DNA of 64,000 nucleotides from Temnothorax longispinosus (GCF_030848805.1 NC_092358.1:26215073-26279072); one strand, 5' to 3'. Positions 37,073 to 49,850 are shown, counted from the stretch's first letter. Numbers and translations are program-made. The notes: generated by a model from the sequence alone, not told the origin.

Positions 37073-37459
37073 TTCCTTCGTGTTCCTCTTCTCGCAGCGA
37101 CTGCTGTTCCTTCGCCGCGAACTCACGTAGCCGCCTTTACCAGGTTCGTAGCGAGCAACCCGACCGAAGATCCCTGACGTCTTCCTCCGCGGGGTGTAAT
37201 AAAAAGAAACCACCCACTGCGCGCTCAGCGACGAAATATACACCGATGCAATGCGCGTGAGTGATATACCGGTGCGCGCGCGTGCATGCACGAGAGTATC
37301 GCCAAGATTGCTGCCGAGGCCGGGAACCACCCTCCGGACAAGTAACGAAATTAAATTCAAATATAATCAAATAAAATCTAAAATTTAAATCCTCTTTGCC
37401 CGCGCGCGCGGTGCTGCACGCGTTGGATACGTATACATCTCCTTCTCTTTCTTTCCCCG

Positions 37460-37478
37460 TCTCTCTCTCTCTCTCTCT
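37460..37478. repeat. (CT)n microsatellite
   Basis: About nine CT dinucleotides, part of a pyrimidine-rich run from 37438 to 37487. Confidence 0.9.
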
Positions 37479-37849
37479 TTCTCTCTGATCCACGCAAAAT
37501 TTAGTGGCTGCCACACCGCATCCGTATTCCTCCTTTTCTCTTTCTCGCCGGTCTTCTCCCCTACGGGGACCACCCCCTGAATTCGAGCCGAGATTTAACG
37601 GGTCAAACCGCGGGGGTTGATCCGCGAGAGTCGAGAAAACGGCGATGCGCGAGGAAGGGTGGCTGATTGAGAACATTGTTTTGTTTGTTCGGCCGACGCC
37701 GCCGTAGCTCCGCGACGCGACAGCCTCGGATGAAAAAGGGGCGGAAGAGATAGATGCGTTTTACACTGACGCTGTAACTCATCGCTCATCGATCTTTACG
37801 GGGGCTCTTGAGGCTCTCTGAACGTTTAATCGGTAATGATTCTAATCAA

Positions 37850-38270
37850 ATCGTCGTCTGAAGTTTTTACGATGAAAATTAAATTACTTTTTGCGTTTAA
37901 ATTCATACAGAGCTTATTCGTATTAACTGCACACATATGATTCTTTTTTTATTATTTATTTTTTATAAAAAATGCATTTTTGAAATAAAAAATAAATAAT
38001 AGAAAAATCGTGTAAAAATGTTCGTGAAATAATTGTTCTACAATATATAAATAAAAGAACTACTAGAATTAGTAAAAGATTATTAAAATTGATCAGAATT
38101 GATTAGAGTTTTCTTAACATCTGTCAGGCTTCGCAAGTTTGATAAATATGCCTGACCGAATATTTGAAATTAATATTTTTTATTCAACGTTATGCTGTCT
38201 AAAAAACACATATTTTTAAAAAAAGTGTTGCTTTCTTTACAATCGCTGAAAGTGTCATTACTCTTAATTA
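37850..38270. other. A+T-rich non-coding block
   Basis: No gene. Very A+T-rich, holds the palindrome at 37944-38006 and a 7-bp inverted pair GTCAGGC/GCCTGAC at about 38123-38156. Confidence 0.6.
37944..38006. repeat. A+T-rich near-perfect palindrome
   Basis: The two arms meet with no loop at ATGCAT (37972-37977). The left arm (37944-37974) and the right arm (37975-38006) are reverse complements with a few mismatches and short gaps, sharing TATTATTTATTTTTTAT or its complement. It could extrude as a cruciform. It could be the core of a foldback element, but no further terminal repeat extends outward. Confidence 0.85.
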
Positions 38271-38279
38271 CATCGTCTC

Positions 38280-41260
38280 CGTAGTCACGTGTTAAGCAAT
38301 TCGCGTTTTACGTTCTCCAAGCAATTTTCCTCCCGCAACGGAAGGGAGAGAAGCGAAACACGATACGTTTTCTAAGTTCGCCCGACGCGAAGCAAGCGAA
38401 TCAATTAGTCGCGCTCGTCGTTTGGAGTGTCCGATCGATCGAAAGATTCTCATCTAGGATGCGTCTCGTTCCTCTACATGTCCGCCCCTGGCGGTGACGA
38501 CTATTCCGCTACGGGGTAGCTCGGCTGTGTATACCGCCGTCGCCGCGCCGTTGGTTGGGGGAGGGTGTCATTCTGTGTCAACCACAGCGCCCTCTGACGA
38601 TGACACCGCGGAACGCGAAAGGGGATGAAACTGGCTGCGTATAACTCGAGCTGGCCTCGGCAACCGAGCTAGTTGCAGGGTTTACTTTGCCCGTACACTC
38701 CTCCATTCTCCTTTATACATCGCGTGCGTATATGTGTACGGGCGCGCGCTCAGGGGTATATGTGTGCGTTCGCGAATGCTTGTGTTGTACCTTAGCATGC
38801 ACGCGCGCGCACACACTACCCACACAAACGAAAACACATATACGCGCGACAATGTGGGAGACGCGCCTAAAGCCTCCACCACCGAGTCGTCGGCTCAAAG
38901 CGAGGGGGTTGGTTGGTCTTATTTGGAGACAAAGTGGATCGGATTAGAGATACAGATTTCAATTTGTTTGCCCCTTTCGACCCGCGCGCGCAGACCCACC
39001 CCACCCTCAGAAGCGAAAAGTTATCGGGTATATATTCGGGTCCCGACTTCCACCGAGGGTAAACGCAACGGATCTCTGCCCCGGATGGACTCACAGAACG
39101 AACGGACGTTTGTCGTCAGTTAAGTCACTCCGCCCCGATGTAAACGCTCGCGACAAACGCCGATAACGTATCCCTCTACCTCGAAAACGCTTTTCCTCAG
39201 CAACGGCAATAACGTTTGATCGCAGGGCTATTTTATTTGCAGCTGTTTGCAAGAGTATATTATTTGCGCGCGCGCGCGGTTGCTCTTTCCATCACTCTCC
39301 TCGTAAAGTAGTGAAGATACTTGATTGCGCTGCGTTAATTATCGTATATTATCCCTTGAGCTATTTTGTTTGATATTAGCGAAAAATATCATTACGCGGA
39401 TAACGATTTATGTCAGTTGAGACCGGTAACTTTTTTAAGCGTAAAATAACTTGGCAAACGTTTACGGAAAAGCTACGAGCTCATTTCTATCCAATATCGT
39501 AAAGAGAGAAAGACATAGATAAAAAGAAAATCTCCTTCTCTTGCATTTTGAATTATAGTATCGATTTTGTGGATTTTATTTTTAATCATATATACGTTGG
39601 TTACACGATAATATACGAAGTAAGAGAGAGGAACGGAGGAGGGATTACACACACCCATGAAAGCATTGTCGGAAGTCAGATCTCCGCAGTCTGCGCCATT
39701 TCCTTTGAACTCTTTTTTTTCGGTAACGCAAGAGCTAATTAATTTCTCTCTCTCTTCAATCCCTCGTCCCCATCCCTCATCGCGATACGACTCCACCACC
39801 GCGCATCGCCTGCTCCCTCTGTGCTATTTATTTTTCTGGAAGTGTATAGATGAAAAGGGGCGGGAACAAAAAGAGAGGGATGCGACCAGTAAATACAGAT
39901 GAAACGAAAGCATATTTTGGATGTAAAGAGGAGGTGAAAAAGAGTTTGCGAATCCATTTCGCAAAGAAATAAAATACCTCGATAAGTGTAACTTTCATTA
40001 TCTTTCAGGTACTACTTAATCTTAACGCCGTAAAAGATAACTAATGTATACTAAAGTTAATGTTCTACACGCCACATATGCATATAAATGGCACATTGAT
40101 TCTACTAAAGATACAAATGAGCATAAGCACGTAACGCCGCGCAAACAGCCGCGCGATTTCTTATCGCGTTACAACGAAAAATGATAGTTTACGAGTTTGT
40201 ATCTCATTTTTCGCACGACGTAACTTCGTTACGTGCACGCGGTGGGTCTCGCAATTAAAGTAACTCGAAACTAATTGCGAGCGCGAATCAAAGAAATCGT
40301 ACGAACGAGCCAAACATGCGGCGCCTCTTATCGGCGTGACCGCGCGCGCTTAGAGTTACGAGCAACGTATAGTCTCTCCGCACCGGGCCAACTTTACGTA
40401 TCGTACAGCATGGCGCGGCACAAATGCATACATCTGATATCACACATAGTCGCGATTTCACGAGGCCCCACGGTCCCTCTCCTTCCCTTCCCTTACCCCG
40501 TTCCTCCCCGCGTTGCGCAATCGCAAATGGAAATTCGTGACGAGCTTCTCGGGCGCGCGGCACGAGTCGCAATTATCGGTGAGAAACACGAAGTGGATAA
40601 TTGGAACGCTTGCTAATTAGAATACTCCCGCTATACGACCACCTGTGCAATAATGGGGCTTTGATACAAAACCGTGTACTCTCGAGAAACGACAATCGCC
40701 CGCGACGCGGCGAATTCTACGCCGCCGGTCGAAATCTCAGTTATAATTTAGTATTCGTCCTCAATACGTCGAATATCGCGATGTGTATACCGCGTAAGAA
40801 GACGAAGTCTCTTGGAGTCGCTGATTGTGCCGTACATTAAATATTTGCGCACCTATGCAAAGCGTAAAGGAACTTTCAGTTTGCACATCTATATATTTGC
40901 GAATTTTATCATGTATAAAATTTATAATATTATGTAGTAATCAATTAATTCGAACGAGATAGATAAGTAATACCTGTATGTCCTTAATTAATGTCTAATG
41001 CTGGATATGTTTAAGACGTGATATGCGAAATTCATGGCGAATCTACATTTCAAGCGTTTGCCGACGGAAAGATAAACTCCTCTTAGTCCTGATGAAAAAC
41101 GATTTTCTGTCTTACAATAACCGGATTAAAATACTATCAAACTTACTTCGAATCAATTCATACAGTTTCGATTAAGTTTAATCGAATCTATAAAAAAAAT
41201 ACCAAAAGTACATGATAAAATTAAGCACCAGAAACAAAGAAATGATAGTCGACGTTACGG
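38280..41260. other. Non-coding stretch
   Basis: No gene is recognised. 38280-39130 is CpG-rich, with TATATGTG/CACATATA-type alternation at 38725-38855, and short (CG)n at 39267-39279. 39330-40260 is mixed with purine-rich patches. 40840-41250 is A+T-rich. Nothing else could be supported. Confidence 0.5.
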
Positions 41261-42260
41261 ACTATCCGTTCTTCGAGACTCATCCGACTCGTAACCACGT
41301 GCTTTCATTGTCGAAATCGGAGAATCGGATTGCGAAAAAATAAACTCTCCCGGAGCAAAGGGCGAGGAAGAAATCGCGAATTGAATTTTGAAGCTAGCGA
41401 CAACTTGCCGTACGAGCCCGCAGAGGGCTCCAGCTCTCATCTGACGGTCGCAGAGCACCAAAAAAAATCTCGCGGAGTCTGGCACGGTACGGTAGACGAG
41501 AGAGAAAGGACGGAGGAGCACGGCCGGAGCACGAGAGCGAGACGGGAGCAGCGAGAGGTAGGCGAGGGAACCGGGCACTCGAGGGAGAAGAGGAATCAGG
41601 CTGGTTGCAGAGGTGTGGCTATGTGAGCGTACCAGAGTGGTTCTTCTGGTTTCTGGTTGGCTCCAGGCCGACGGGAGGCCTAACCGACACTGGAAACCGG
41701 GCTCGGTCGCCGGGCTTCTTTCAGTACTTTTTGCCGTGGCGCGTCTCATGGCCAGTCGTAGGTGTCAGAATGCGCCTCGCTCGCCTCGGCCGAGAGACGT
41801 CGAAGGGGTTGGTAGGATGGAAGAGGGAAAGGAAGGCGGGTAGGGGACCACACGCGGGGGTTAAGGGACCCGAGGAAAGAGAGTTACCGTGGAATTACTC
41901 GACTATTGAGATCGGCAGATAGTCCCGAAGAAATCATAGCGGCCACCCACGTCTCCGATTATGGTTACCGTGCGCGCGTCCCTCGTGCGCTCGCTCATCG
42001 ATTCGCAAGAATATACAGAACGCGGCCGGAATCGTCGCGAAAGCACGGATTAATTGCCGGGCAGGAATGGATTTCCGACGCAGCCGAAAGCGTTTTTTCC
42101 GTATATCGACGATTGCCTACCGTCGACTCGCTTCTCGAATGGCAATCGTAATTGGCGACTGGTTTCGACGCCAAACGGATATATCCGCCCTTGCGATGAA
42201 TTCCGGGTGCGAGGAGAAATTTCGATAAAGTGGAGCGTAATCGGAAGAGAAAATAATACC
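41261..42260. other. G+C-rich non-coding block
   Basis: No gene is recognised. 41480-41880 is G-rich on the + strand. G-runs at 41837-41868 (GGG, GGGG, GGGGG, GGG) nearly meet a G-quadruplex definition, but one loop is 9 bases. Antisense and sense frames of about 100-165 codons overlap and none shows a domain. Confidence 0.5.
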
Positions 42261-42269
42261 GATAGATAG

Positions 42270-42710
42270 CAATATATATCAGTGATATTATTTTTTCGGC
42301 AATATAACAATCTGTTGTAAATATATGTATGTACGCGTAAGCATAAGAGACATTTTTTAAATATAGTATAAAATAAAAATAAAAATAACTTCGTATTGTA
42401 AAATTTATTCCGATATTTTTCCTAATATTTAAAGATTGTGTCTGATATACATATATGATAATATTTTAACGCATTATGACATAATTTAAACACAATCGAT
42501 ATAATACTTTGTCAGCTTCATTAAATCGCGGTAATAACGAAACATTATAATTTCATATTTGTCGTGAGTAAATATATAAAATTTACTCATTAAAATATAT
42601 CTCGTGATATTAATTCTAGCACTTCGGTGTTTAATTCTATTAAAACTCAGCGTATTATTAAATATTGTATCTTTTTCATGACTATTGTTCACTTATGTAT
42701 TCGGTTTTAT
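42270..42710. other. A+T-rich non-coding block
   Basis: No gene. A 9-bp inverted repeat TGAGTAAAT/ATTTACTCA with a 7-base loop is at 42565-42589. Otherwise low-complexity A+T sequence. Confidence 0.6.
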
Positions 42711-44740
42711 TTATTTACTCCGCGATACCTCCAATCACGGTATTGCTGATTTAAAAATAAGTCACATCAACGATTCGCTTATACACCTTACATGTTGCGA
42801 AAGATTGCAAGTGTTAACGGCCATGGTAATTATCTGTGAAATGCCCCACATTCGCTACTTACGTCCGTTTTGACGCGAGATGCGTTGAAATTTATTAAAC
42901 GTCGACATCGTACGCGGATACGTTTCGCAGATGTACACGGGGTTTCTCCGCGCGGACTGACAGCTCACCCATCAGAGATGACAGTCTAACCAATAAGCGA
43001 AATTATAGTGATCCGTCGGAAATTCACAGTCCGACTGAGAGACCCTCGTGAAATGCGATCGTTCGCGACAGATTATTATTTCTACGCGAATGCGTTTCAC
43101 TCCTATGTACACTTAGTTTCCCTAATTCCCTTAATTTTCAACGCTGAATAAATTCGCGATTATATTCCCCCGTTGAGAATTGTAGGGGAAAAATCGACTA
43201 CAAATTTGCCAGAAAAAGGATGACTATATGACTACGTCAGATGTACCTCGTATCCGATGCATTTCCCCATATCTAATTTATGACGATAATTGCGAGTAAC
43301 GGTAGCGGTACAGAAATAGAGGGACGCGGAAAAGAACACGCGGTAGAGTAAGAAAATTACAGCTTTCCACGGAACGGGTCGCATCGCCGAGATTGATTTG
43401 ATCGAGAAAGGGTTAACGCGCTTACGGCGCATTTACCGCCGCGATCGAAACGGGCTTTAACTTCGTGGTATCATAGGAAAGCGTTTGACTATCGGCAAAT
43501 TGAATCGATCCGTCACGCGAACGCGGAAGCGTGAGCTTGTGCGCGCGCTTCGTTCCCGCCGCGCTTCGCAGGATGAAACATTATTTATTACCCCCTGTCG
43601 GATAGCGCGCACGGCAAATATCGCCCGCTCCAACTTTTTCTTCGCCACCGACCACCCCGCATATTTCCCCCACCCTCGCGATTTTCCGTGCGCACCTACG
43701 CCTGCACACGCACGAGCATGTACCATATAGCACACGACACGCGAGGGTGTACTGATTTCAGTTTCTTGTAGTCAGGATCTTGATGTATATTGCATAAATC
43801 CTATCATGAATTTCATAAAGCAAAAGTATGAATAACTTCGAATTTTAATACATTGCAGCATTGCTCTAATTCTTTGCTTAAACGCAGAGAAAATAGTGAT
43901 CTAAGACGGCATGAAGCAAAAAGAGCGAATAAATTCTTTTTCTCGATCAATGCGATCATTAATAATTACGCTGATCGCCGCACGTGCACGTGCGTGCACG
44001 CAAACGGTGAAATTACCGTGGAACATTATTGCTCATCTTGCTTACATTACATTGACAGTCACAGACAGAATTCGATCGCTATGATTACGCAAGTACAACG
44101 TTCAACTGAACGGTAACGCGCTGTGAAATAAAATTTCTTCTTCTTAGTTTTCCTGAGAAAGACCAAAACCAATGGTCAAAACGTCGTGACGATTATAATT
44201 AATAAAGGTGAGCCAGTTGGGTCGGGAAAAAAATCTTTATTGTTAATTGTTTCCTGGCAAAGCAAAATTTCTGATTTGATTCAATTTCCCTCATATAGTA
44301 ATATATTTTAAAGATATAGGTTCGACACAGATTCTCGGCATGTGAGATCCGTTTTATACGGATGCAGCAAATGCCGATAATAATGCACCATGACCCGCGC
44401 ATGTCAGCTGCGCGAAGCGTAGGGTTTCAGATATTAACATCTCGGCACGGACGTGAGTTAAAGTTATTGCCCTGGGGCATCTGGAGTCGCGGACGGTGCT
44501 CTCCCCGAGACGTGGCAGCGATACCCGATCGAGCGAATCGACTTTACTTAGTGCCTTAGCACCGAATTCGGACGGACGACGAGTCGGACTCCGTATTTCA
44601 AAACGGCTATAAGAAGCAATAAACGTAAATTACGTTACGTGCGCGCAAGTTACTAGCCGATGCGTTAATCGAGCACGTACGAAGGCGGCTTGCCTTCGAA
44701 GCGAGAACTTCATAACTCGCGTGTAACTCGAAGGGGAATG
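42711..44740. other. Non-coding stretch
   Basis: No gene is recognised. CpG-rich at 43440-43740 and 44390-44740. It contains the double E-box palindrome at 43979-43994 and a 7-bp GC hairpin CGAAGGC/GCCTTCG near 44680-44700. No RNA gene was seen. Confidence 0.5.
43979..43994. promoter_or_regulatory. 16-bp palindrome with two abutting CACGTG E-boxes
   Basis: The 16 bases CGCACGTGCACGTGCG equal their own reverse complement and hold two CACGTG sites end to end (43981-43986 and 43987-43992). CACGTG is the canonical site for bHLH dimers such as CLOCK/CYCLE and MYC/MAX. A GTGCACG follows immediately. CpG/CA-rich simple sequence could also produce this by chance, so the regulatory reading is inference. 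Confidence 0.35.
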
Positions 44741-44749
44741 AGCACGTTA

Positions 44750-45190
44750 AATTCATAGTGTCAAATTATACTCAATTTAAGTCATTTTTAACCATTCTTA
44801 TAGGTCGCCACTGCTCTTACTCAACATGTCGTTAATTCAACACTAAAGCAATTAAAATAATAAATTTTGTGTCAAAATAATAAATTTTGACACACATGGT
44901 AGTTAAAACTAACAAAATGTCATTTAATCTCAAGGTATTGGTTTCATTTCAGCTTTTAATATTGCAAGTCCCAAATCGCGCACTGTGCAAAAATTTGCAA
45001 TTATCGTAGCGATGGGAATTTAAAAAACTACATTTGAAAATCAAATCCAAAATATATAGAATAAATTCAGCACAAGATATAATATACTTAGCGCGAAATG
45101 ACGTTTTAAAATAAAAAAAATTAAAGGTATTTTTTATTTTTAAGATAAATCGTAGGATACGTCAATTATACGCGTTTTCACACAGGCGTG
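44750..45190. other. A+T-rich non-coding block
   Basis: No gene. It contains the 20-bp duplicated hairpin at 44854-44893. Otherwise nothing is seen. Confidence 0.6.
44854..44893. repeat. 20-bp direct duplication forming a hairpin
   Basis: AAAATAATAAATTTTG occurs at 44854-44869 and again at 44874-44889, a 20-bp period. The junction makes an exact 10-bp inverted repeat, GTGTCAAAAT (44869-44878) and ATTTTGACAC (44884-44893), with a five-base loop. Confidence 0.9.
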
Positions 45191-45958
45191 TCTTTGTAAT
45201 ATTAGAATTTACGCGATGACGTGATCGACACTGTCGGTTCGGTGTCCGATCCGGCTCGGCACCGGAAACCGAGCGTGGCTGATGCATGAACGGCCGAGTC
45301 GACTATTAGCTTCGCGCCGCTCCACCTCGTGCGTGTGTCTACATACGTTTATATTGTACCCCGTAGTCTTATTGCCAAGCGTGTGTAACGAATAATCCGA
45401 GTCGCGATGCGAGGAGACTCGAGAAACGGAGAGGAGTTTCGCAGGAGGGCAGGCAGGGAAAAGGGAGAGGCATATACGGCGAGCATATTATAGTGTCGCG
45501 TTGTCACAATGTCCGGTAGCCGCGACGCGAACCGGCCTGCGCGATCGAAGGAGACAGGACTGTAAATCGCGGTGGCAGCCAAGTAAGTACACTCCTTCGT
45601 AGACGTTGCGAAACATGCAGGCGAAACCCCTATAGAACGTCATTTTCACGCTACCAGAATAAAAGTCACCTGAACCGCCGTATATACCAGATTTCTAATA
45701 AATTATACATGCAACACCGATCATAAGAAGAGATAAGACCTTACATAATTTGCTATGCAATTGAAAAGCTTATCTCCAAACAGTTCTAAATTTATATTTA
45801 GAAAAAAAATTGGAGATTACGTGCAGAAAGCTTGTAATCCCGTAAATAAAATCACAATCAGTTCTCTTTAAATATGAATTCAGGACAATTGGAAAACGAT
45901 AATTCTCCGATTGTAATACAAAGAACGACCATCGAATTAGGGAAATCGAACTAACCGG

Positions 45959-45961
<3 letters not shown>

Positions 45962-45993
<32 letters not shown>
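45962..45993. repeat. Perfect (AG)16 microsatellite
   Basis: Thirty-two bases of uninterrupted AG within a 35-base homopurine run ending at 45996. Confidence 0.95.
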
Positions 45994-45996
<3 letters not shown>

Positions 45997-46363
45997 TGAT
46001 CGACCCTTAGCTTCCGATGTCGTGTCCGTCATTAGGAGGAAGTGTGGTTAGTCGCAGGCACCCCTGATCGAGTGGAGTATTCGTTATATGTTATAGTTAT
46101 AATAGGCCGGCTGCGTAATCGCGCGCTTGCGGTCGTGACGGCACGTCGCGTCGGTGACCGAACGAAGCGGCGAAAAGAGCGAGGAGGCGCGCGGAGGGAG
46201 AGTCGGGGTGTGAGCCGCCAGGATGTTCGCCGATGGATAGTCGCACGGTTGTTGGCGGCGGCGGCCGCGCCGCGTTGCACCGCGCGCGCGATGCGTCGCA
46301 TCGCGTTGTTGTAGAACGATGGATGCTTCGGCCGGTCGTTCATTCGTTCGGTCACGCGAGCTC

Positions 46364-46416
46364 GTCTCTCACTCTCTCTCTCTTTCTCCCTCTCTCTGTC
46401 TCTCTCTCTCTCTCTG
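46364..46416. repeat. Interrupted (CT)n tract
   Basis: CT-rich tract interrupted by A, TT, CC and G. It creates the serine/leucine-rich frames across it. Confidence 0.85.
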
Positions 46417-46494
46417 TTTCGCGGGTCTCGCGCGGCTGCCCCCAAATTGCCCGAAATTATTGGCTTCTTTTGTTTTCCCGTCATACGCCGCATG

Positions 46495-46513
46495 GCTCGC
46501 TCGCTCGCTCGCT
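46495..46513. repeat. (GCTC)n microsatellite
   Basis: Between four and five exact GCTC units. Confidence 0.9.
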
Positions 46514-48473
46514 TCGCCGTTCCATGTCATTTCTACCTGTCCCCGTGACGCTCGCCGCTTCCACATATACTCGTTTGTCGCTTTTCCTCTTTCTTTACGC
46601 TCCGTCCCCCGCCTCTGTCCCCTTTACCCCCTCCGACAACGCCCCCGCGACTTCTGCCGCGATGAGCTTCCTCCTCCTGGTTTTCCTTCGAGGAGAATGC
46701 TCGTCGCGAGTTCAATATCCTTCGTCACACGCTGCGCCTATTTCCCTGCTTTTGTTAGCCGCGGTTTCTCGCCACGGAGAATACTGTTATTAACCCTGAT
46801 ATCGGGCAAAATGGAGAGGGTGATGAGCGCACGACGACCGTATCCGTTGGGAGAGACAGAGCTCGCAATATCTCGATTAAGAAAATTTACACAAGTGGAT
46901 ATTCTTATAATACGAACAAATAACATTTCTAGATGCTTAACTATGGTCTGAAAATTAGCTTGAAACTGAAAATGATTAGCGCAAAAAGCATCGGATCTCT
47001 CTATATGAAAGTAATGGTAACATTCTATCGGACAGTATTAGTTCAATTTTTTGGCAACGTCGCTTAAGGATTCCTACATGTTCTCTCATATTTTCTGCAC
47101 GAATCCGCTAGCTATGATGGATTTAACGAGTTTTGAAAACCGATTGAAAATTCGCAGCGAATGCGCGACGCCAGTTCGCGAAAAGAAATAAACTACGGAG
47201 GCGCAGGTATTAGGAGTTTCTTGGCCCGAGGCACTCATTATCGTATCCATTGTCGTCGTTAACGTGCGGCATTGTGCCGCAAATGGCCTGTGAATATTAC
47301 GTCCTTTCCGGGGACCGCCGCGTCGGAAAGCTTTCTTCGTGCTTCGATCTCAGGCAGGTTTATGAGAGGGCAAAGTAACGATCTGGTCGTGGAAAATTCC
47401 GGACGAGTATTGGAAGTTTTCGGGATTTACGCGCTTCCGACTTCCGGGAATACGCCGCGACGCGCCGAATTTACGGGCGGCTTTTCAGCGCCCGCCGAAT
47501 TCTAAGGATGCCTACGCCGCGTCCCGCCGGGATAACACCGCCGAATCCTGTATATATACGGCGCATTTCGTAGGGCGATGTCGCTTTCGATGTCGTACGG
47601 CAACCAGTCGCGTTCGAAAATATTACCACGAACATAAAAATGACAGAAAAATGGAAATTTAAATGAAGCATTCGAGAAAGCACGATACATGTACGCGTTG
47701 AAAATATATTTATTTTATTATTTATGAAACGCGCATAAATTTCACGCAATAATATTATAATTATTAATAACTTAACACTTGTGTGATTTTTGTGGAAATA
47801 TAGCATGTCTCTTCGAGAAATGCGACGTATCGATCCTAGAGCTTTTTCCGCGTACTGTCGTCGGCAGACGATCGTGATTAACAGTTGATTTAAGAGCGCG
47901 CTTACGAGGAAGAAAAGGACGACGTTACGGACTCACTTTCGTTGCACCGCAAACATCGATTTGCTCGTTTAAGAATTGGACAAATTTACGATTAACCCTC
48001 CCGAGATCTCCTGGTATCTCCGGAAGTGGAAAAAATCGACGTCGACTGCAGAGGACCGCATTTCTCGCCCCGTCTTTAACGCGCGTTCTTTTTCCGCGGA
48101 TTCGCGTTTTTCCGGACGCGCCGAGACCGCATAAAGCTCCGTTCTATCTACGTTCGCCGGATAAGGTGATTGTCGTCGATCGTTCCGCCACGTATCGACA
48201 TTCGATATCTCGATCGAAGGCAATTAATAACGTTAATCCGCAGAGGAAACGAATGGTCAAAACGCAGGAAGGAAGGAGGCGACCGATACCGTGCGAATAA
48301 CCGAGGCGAGTCGTGCAAGCCGAGAGCGCGAACGGAGGAATGAGATGACGAAAGATGGGGGACGGTCCGAAAAAAGGAGCAGGACGAAGAGGCGGCAAAA
48401 CGTTCGACCGAACGAAGATTGACTCGGTGCGTGTGGGCCGCTCTCCCGGCATCAATTAGACGGCATCTAAAGT

Positions 48474-48492
48474 GTGTGCACGTGCACACGTG
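48474..48492. promoter_or_regulatory. Palindrome with two CACGTG E-boxes
   Basis: 48474-48489 is a perfect 16-bp palindrome (GTGTGCACGTGCACAC). CACGTG sites are at 48479-48484 and 48487-48492, two bases apart. The site lies just upstream of an (ACGC)n run at 48511-48533. As at 43979, CLOCK/CYCLE- or MYC-type binding is only an inference. Confidence 0.35.
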
Positions 48493-48510
48493 CGCTCGCA
48501 AGCCGGACGG

Positions 48511-48533
48511 ACGCACGCATGCACGCACGCACG
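48511..48533. repeat. (ACGC)n microsatellite
   Basis: About five ACGC/GCAC units with one substitution. Confidence 0.85.
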
Positions 48534-48589
48534 TATACAACGAGATGAGCGCGGATCGTGGATCGTCCATTGTGCTCCGCATTCGCCAA

Positions 48590-48601
48590 GATGGCCGGCA
48601 T
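48590..48601 (+). promoter_or_regulatory. YY1/Pho-like site
   Basis: CCAAGATGGCCGGC surrounds this position. GCCAT is on the minus strand. It lies in a short G+C-rich block. The core alone is frequent by chance. Confidence 0.12.
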
Positions 48602-48880
48602 TAACTTCGCCGCGCGGCCCGCGAAGGCTCGCAGGCGGCGGCGCAGGAAATTGACAAAAAGCCCCCGATCGGGTCCACTAAAGTGTCTCTAGGTCGCGAC
48701 AACCGCGACAATTAATGATCACCGGGCGAAAATCATTTTATGTTTTCATCTCGGCTGGTCCAAGCGTCTTTCGCGTCCTTTGTCTTTCGCGAGATTGTCA
48801 CTGCCGCTGTGACGCGATTTGCCGCTGCATCCTTCAATCACGGAAAGACTTGGATCTGAGTCGGATATAAATTTGCAGAG

Positions 48881-49850
48881 GGAGATGCGTGATTTTTTCA
48901 TATAAACTGGACAATGTTTTATTTTATATTTAAATTACGTTTAAACCTTATAATAGAAATAAAGCTTTCTACTATTACCATATTCACAAATTAATATTTT
49001 ATGAATATATATTCAGCTTCTTATAAGTACATATTACAATTACTTAATTAACTGTAAAAATTGATAAAGCAATTAATTACTATTATTAAACTCTAATCCA
49101 TCCATGAAAAATATTATTATAACTCAATTTCCTCAGGCTCTTCTAAATTAAATTTAAATTTAAGCGGATGGTAATAGAGGCAAAAGACGTTTACAAACCC
49201 GCTGGAATTGCAAGCTAACATTTCCGAATAAATTTAAGGCGATGCCCTTCATTTACTTACTAAATACGTAACAGTGGCTTACTATAAAATGTGCACGTGC
49301 TGTACAAAGTGAAATAATAAAATGCAGTAGCGCGCGGAAGAATATAAATGGAAAAATTAGTCAAGCTTGCTCCGTGTTAATACATTCTTAGTATGTAGTC
49401 TGTAGATTAATTAATTTCCCTGGCGGTGAAATTGATAACATTTCGAATTAGAGACTCTCAAGGATAACGAAGAAGGACTATTATCGCGAAATACTCAACA
49501 CAATCTGACTTCTGCGGTAAGTTTTCTATAATTTGCCCTAAAAGAACACCATGTTCTGCGATATGTGTTAATTCACGTCATAACAAATTATTGAACAAAG
49601 TTGACAATATCACGGAATTCTGATTAGCTCTTTAACATATTTTCTATTTAAAGTATACGAGATCCGTGAAATTAATATGTTATCGCTCTTTTCAGATTTA
49701 TTATCCGTGAGAAACAAGACTAAAATACGAAATCTTATTTCCTGACCATGCTATAATCCTTACCAGATTTTAACCAGTTACGATTATAGTGTCGCCGGTA
49801 TAAATCATTTTAATCGCTGATAAAAAAAACAATGCTGCAGTTACATCGCG
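48881..49850. other. A+T-rich non-coding block
   Basis: No gene and no open frame of at least 60 codons over nearly 1 kb. A splice-donor-like GCG then GTAAGTTT is at about 49518 without an exon. Nothing else is seen. Confidence 0.65.

Larger units (their letters stand above)
34961..37840. other. Non-coding stretch
   Basis: No gene is recognised. 35340-35980 is A+T-richer, and 36150-36480 and 36830-37700 are CpG-rich. It contains two (CT)n arrays. The 178-codon minus frame (34969-35505) and the 179-codon minus frame (37137-37676) show no domain; the second is partly created by the (CT)n array. No RNA gene was seen. Confidence 0.5.
45191..48880. other. Non-coding CpG-rich stretch
   Basis: No gene is recognised. 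A good splice-donor match (CCAA then GTAAGTAC) is at 45584 without a supported exon. 46090-46320 is CpG-dense. Pyrimidine-rich runs at 46364-46416 and 46560-46640 create long serine/leucine frames (186 and 210 codons) that are not called. 46930-47200 is A+T-richer. 47580-47820 is A+T-rich. The double E-box is at 48474-48492. Confidence 0.5.

Noticed and set aside
41837..41868. Possible G-quadruplex
   Set aside because: One loop is nine bases, outside the usual limit of seven.
45540..45595. GTAAGTAC splice-donor-like site at 45584
   Set aside because: No open exon with a matching acceptor or a recognisable protein upstream.
46233..46951. Two serine/leucine-rich frames of 186 and 210 codons
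   Set aside because: Created by CT-rich simple sequence; hydrophobic appearance is an artefact.
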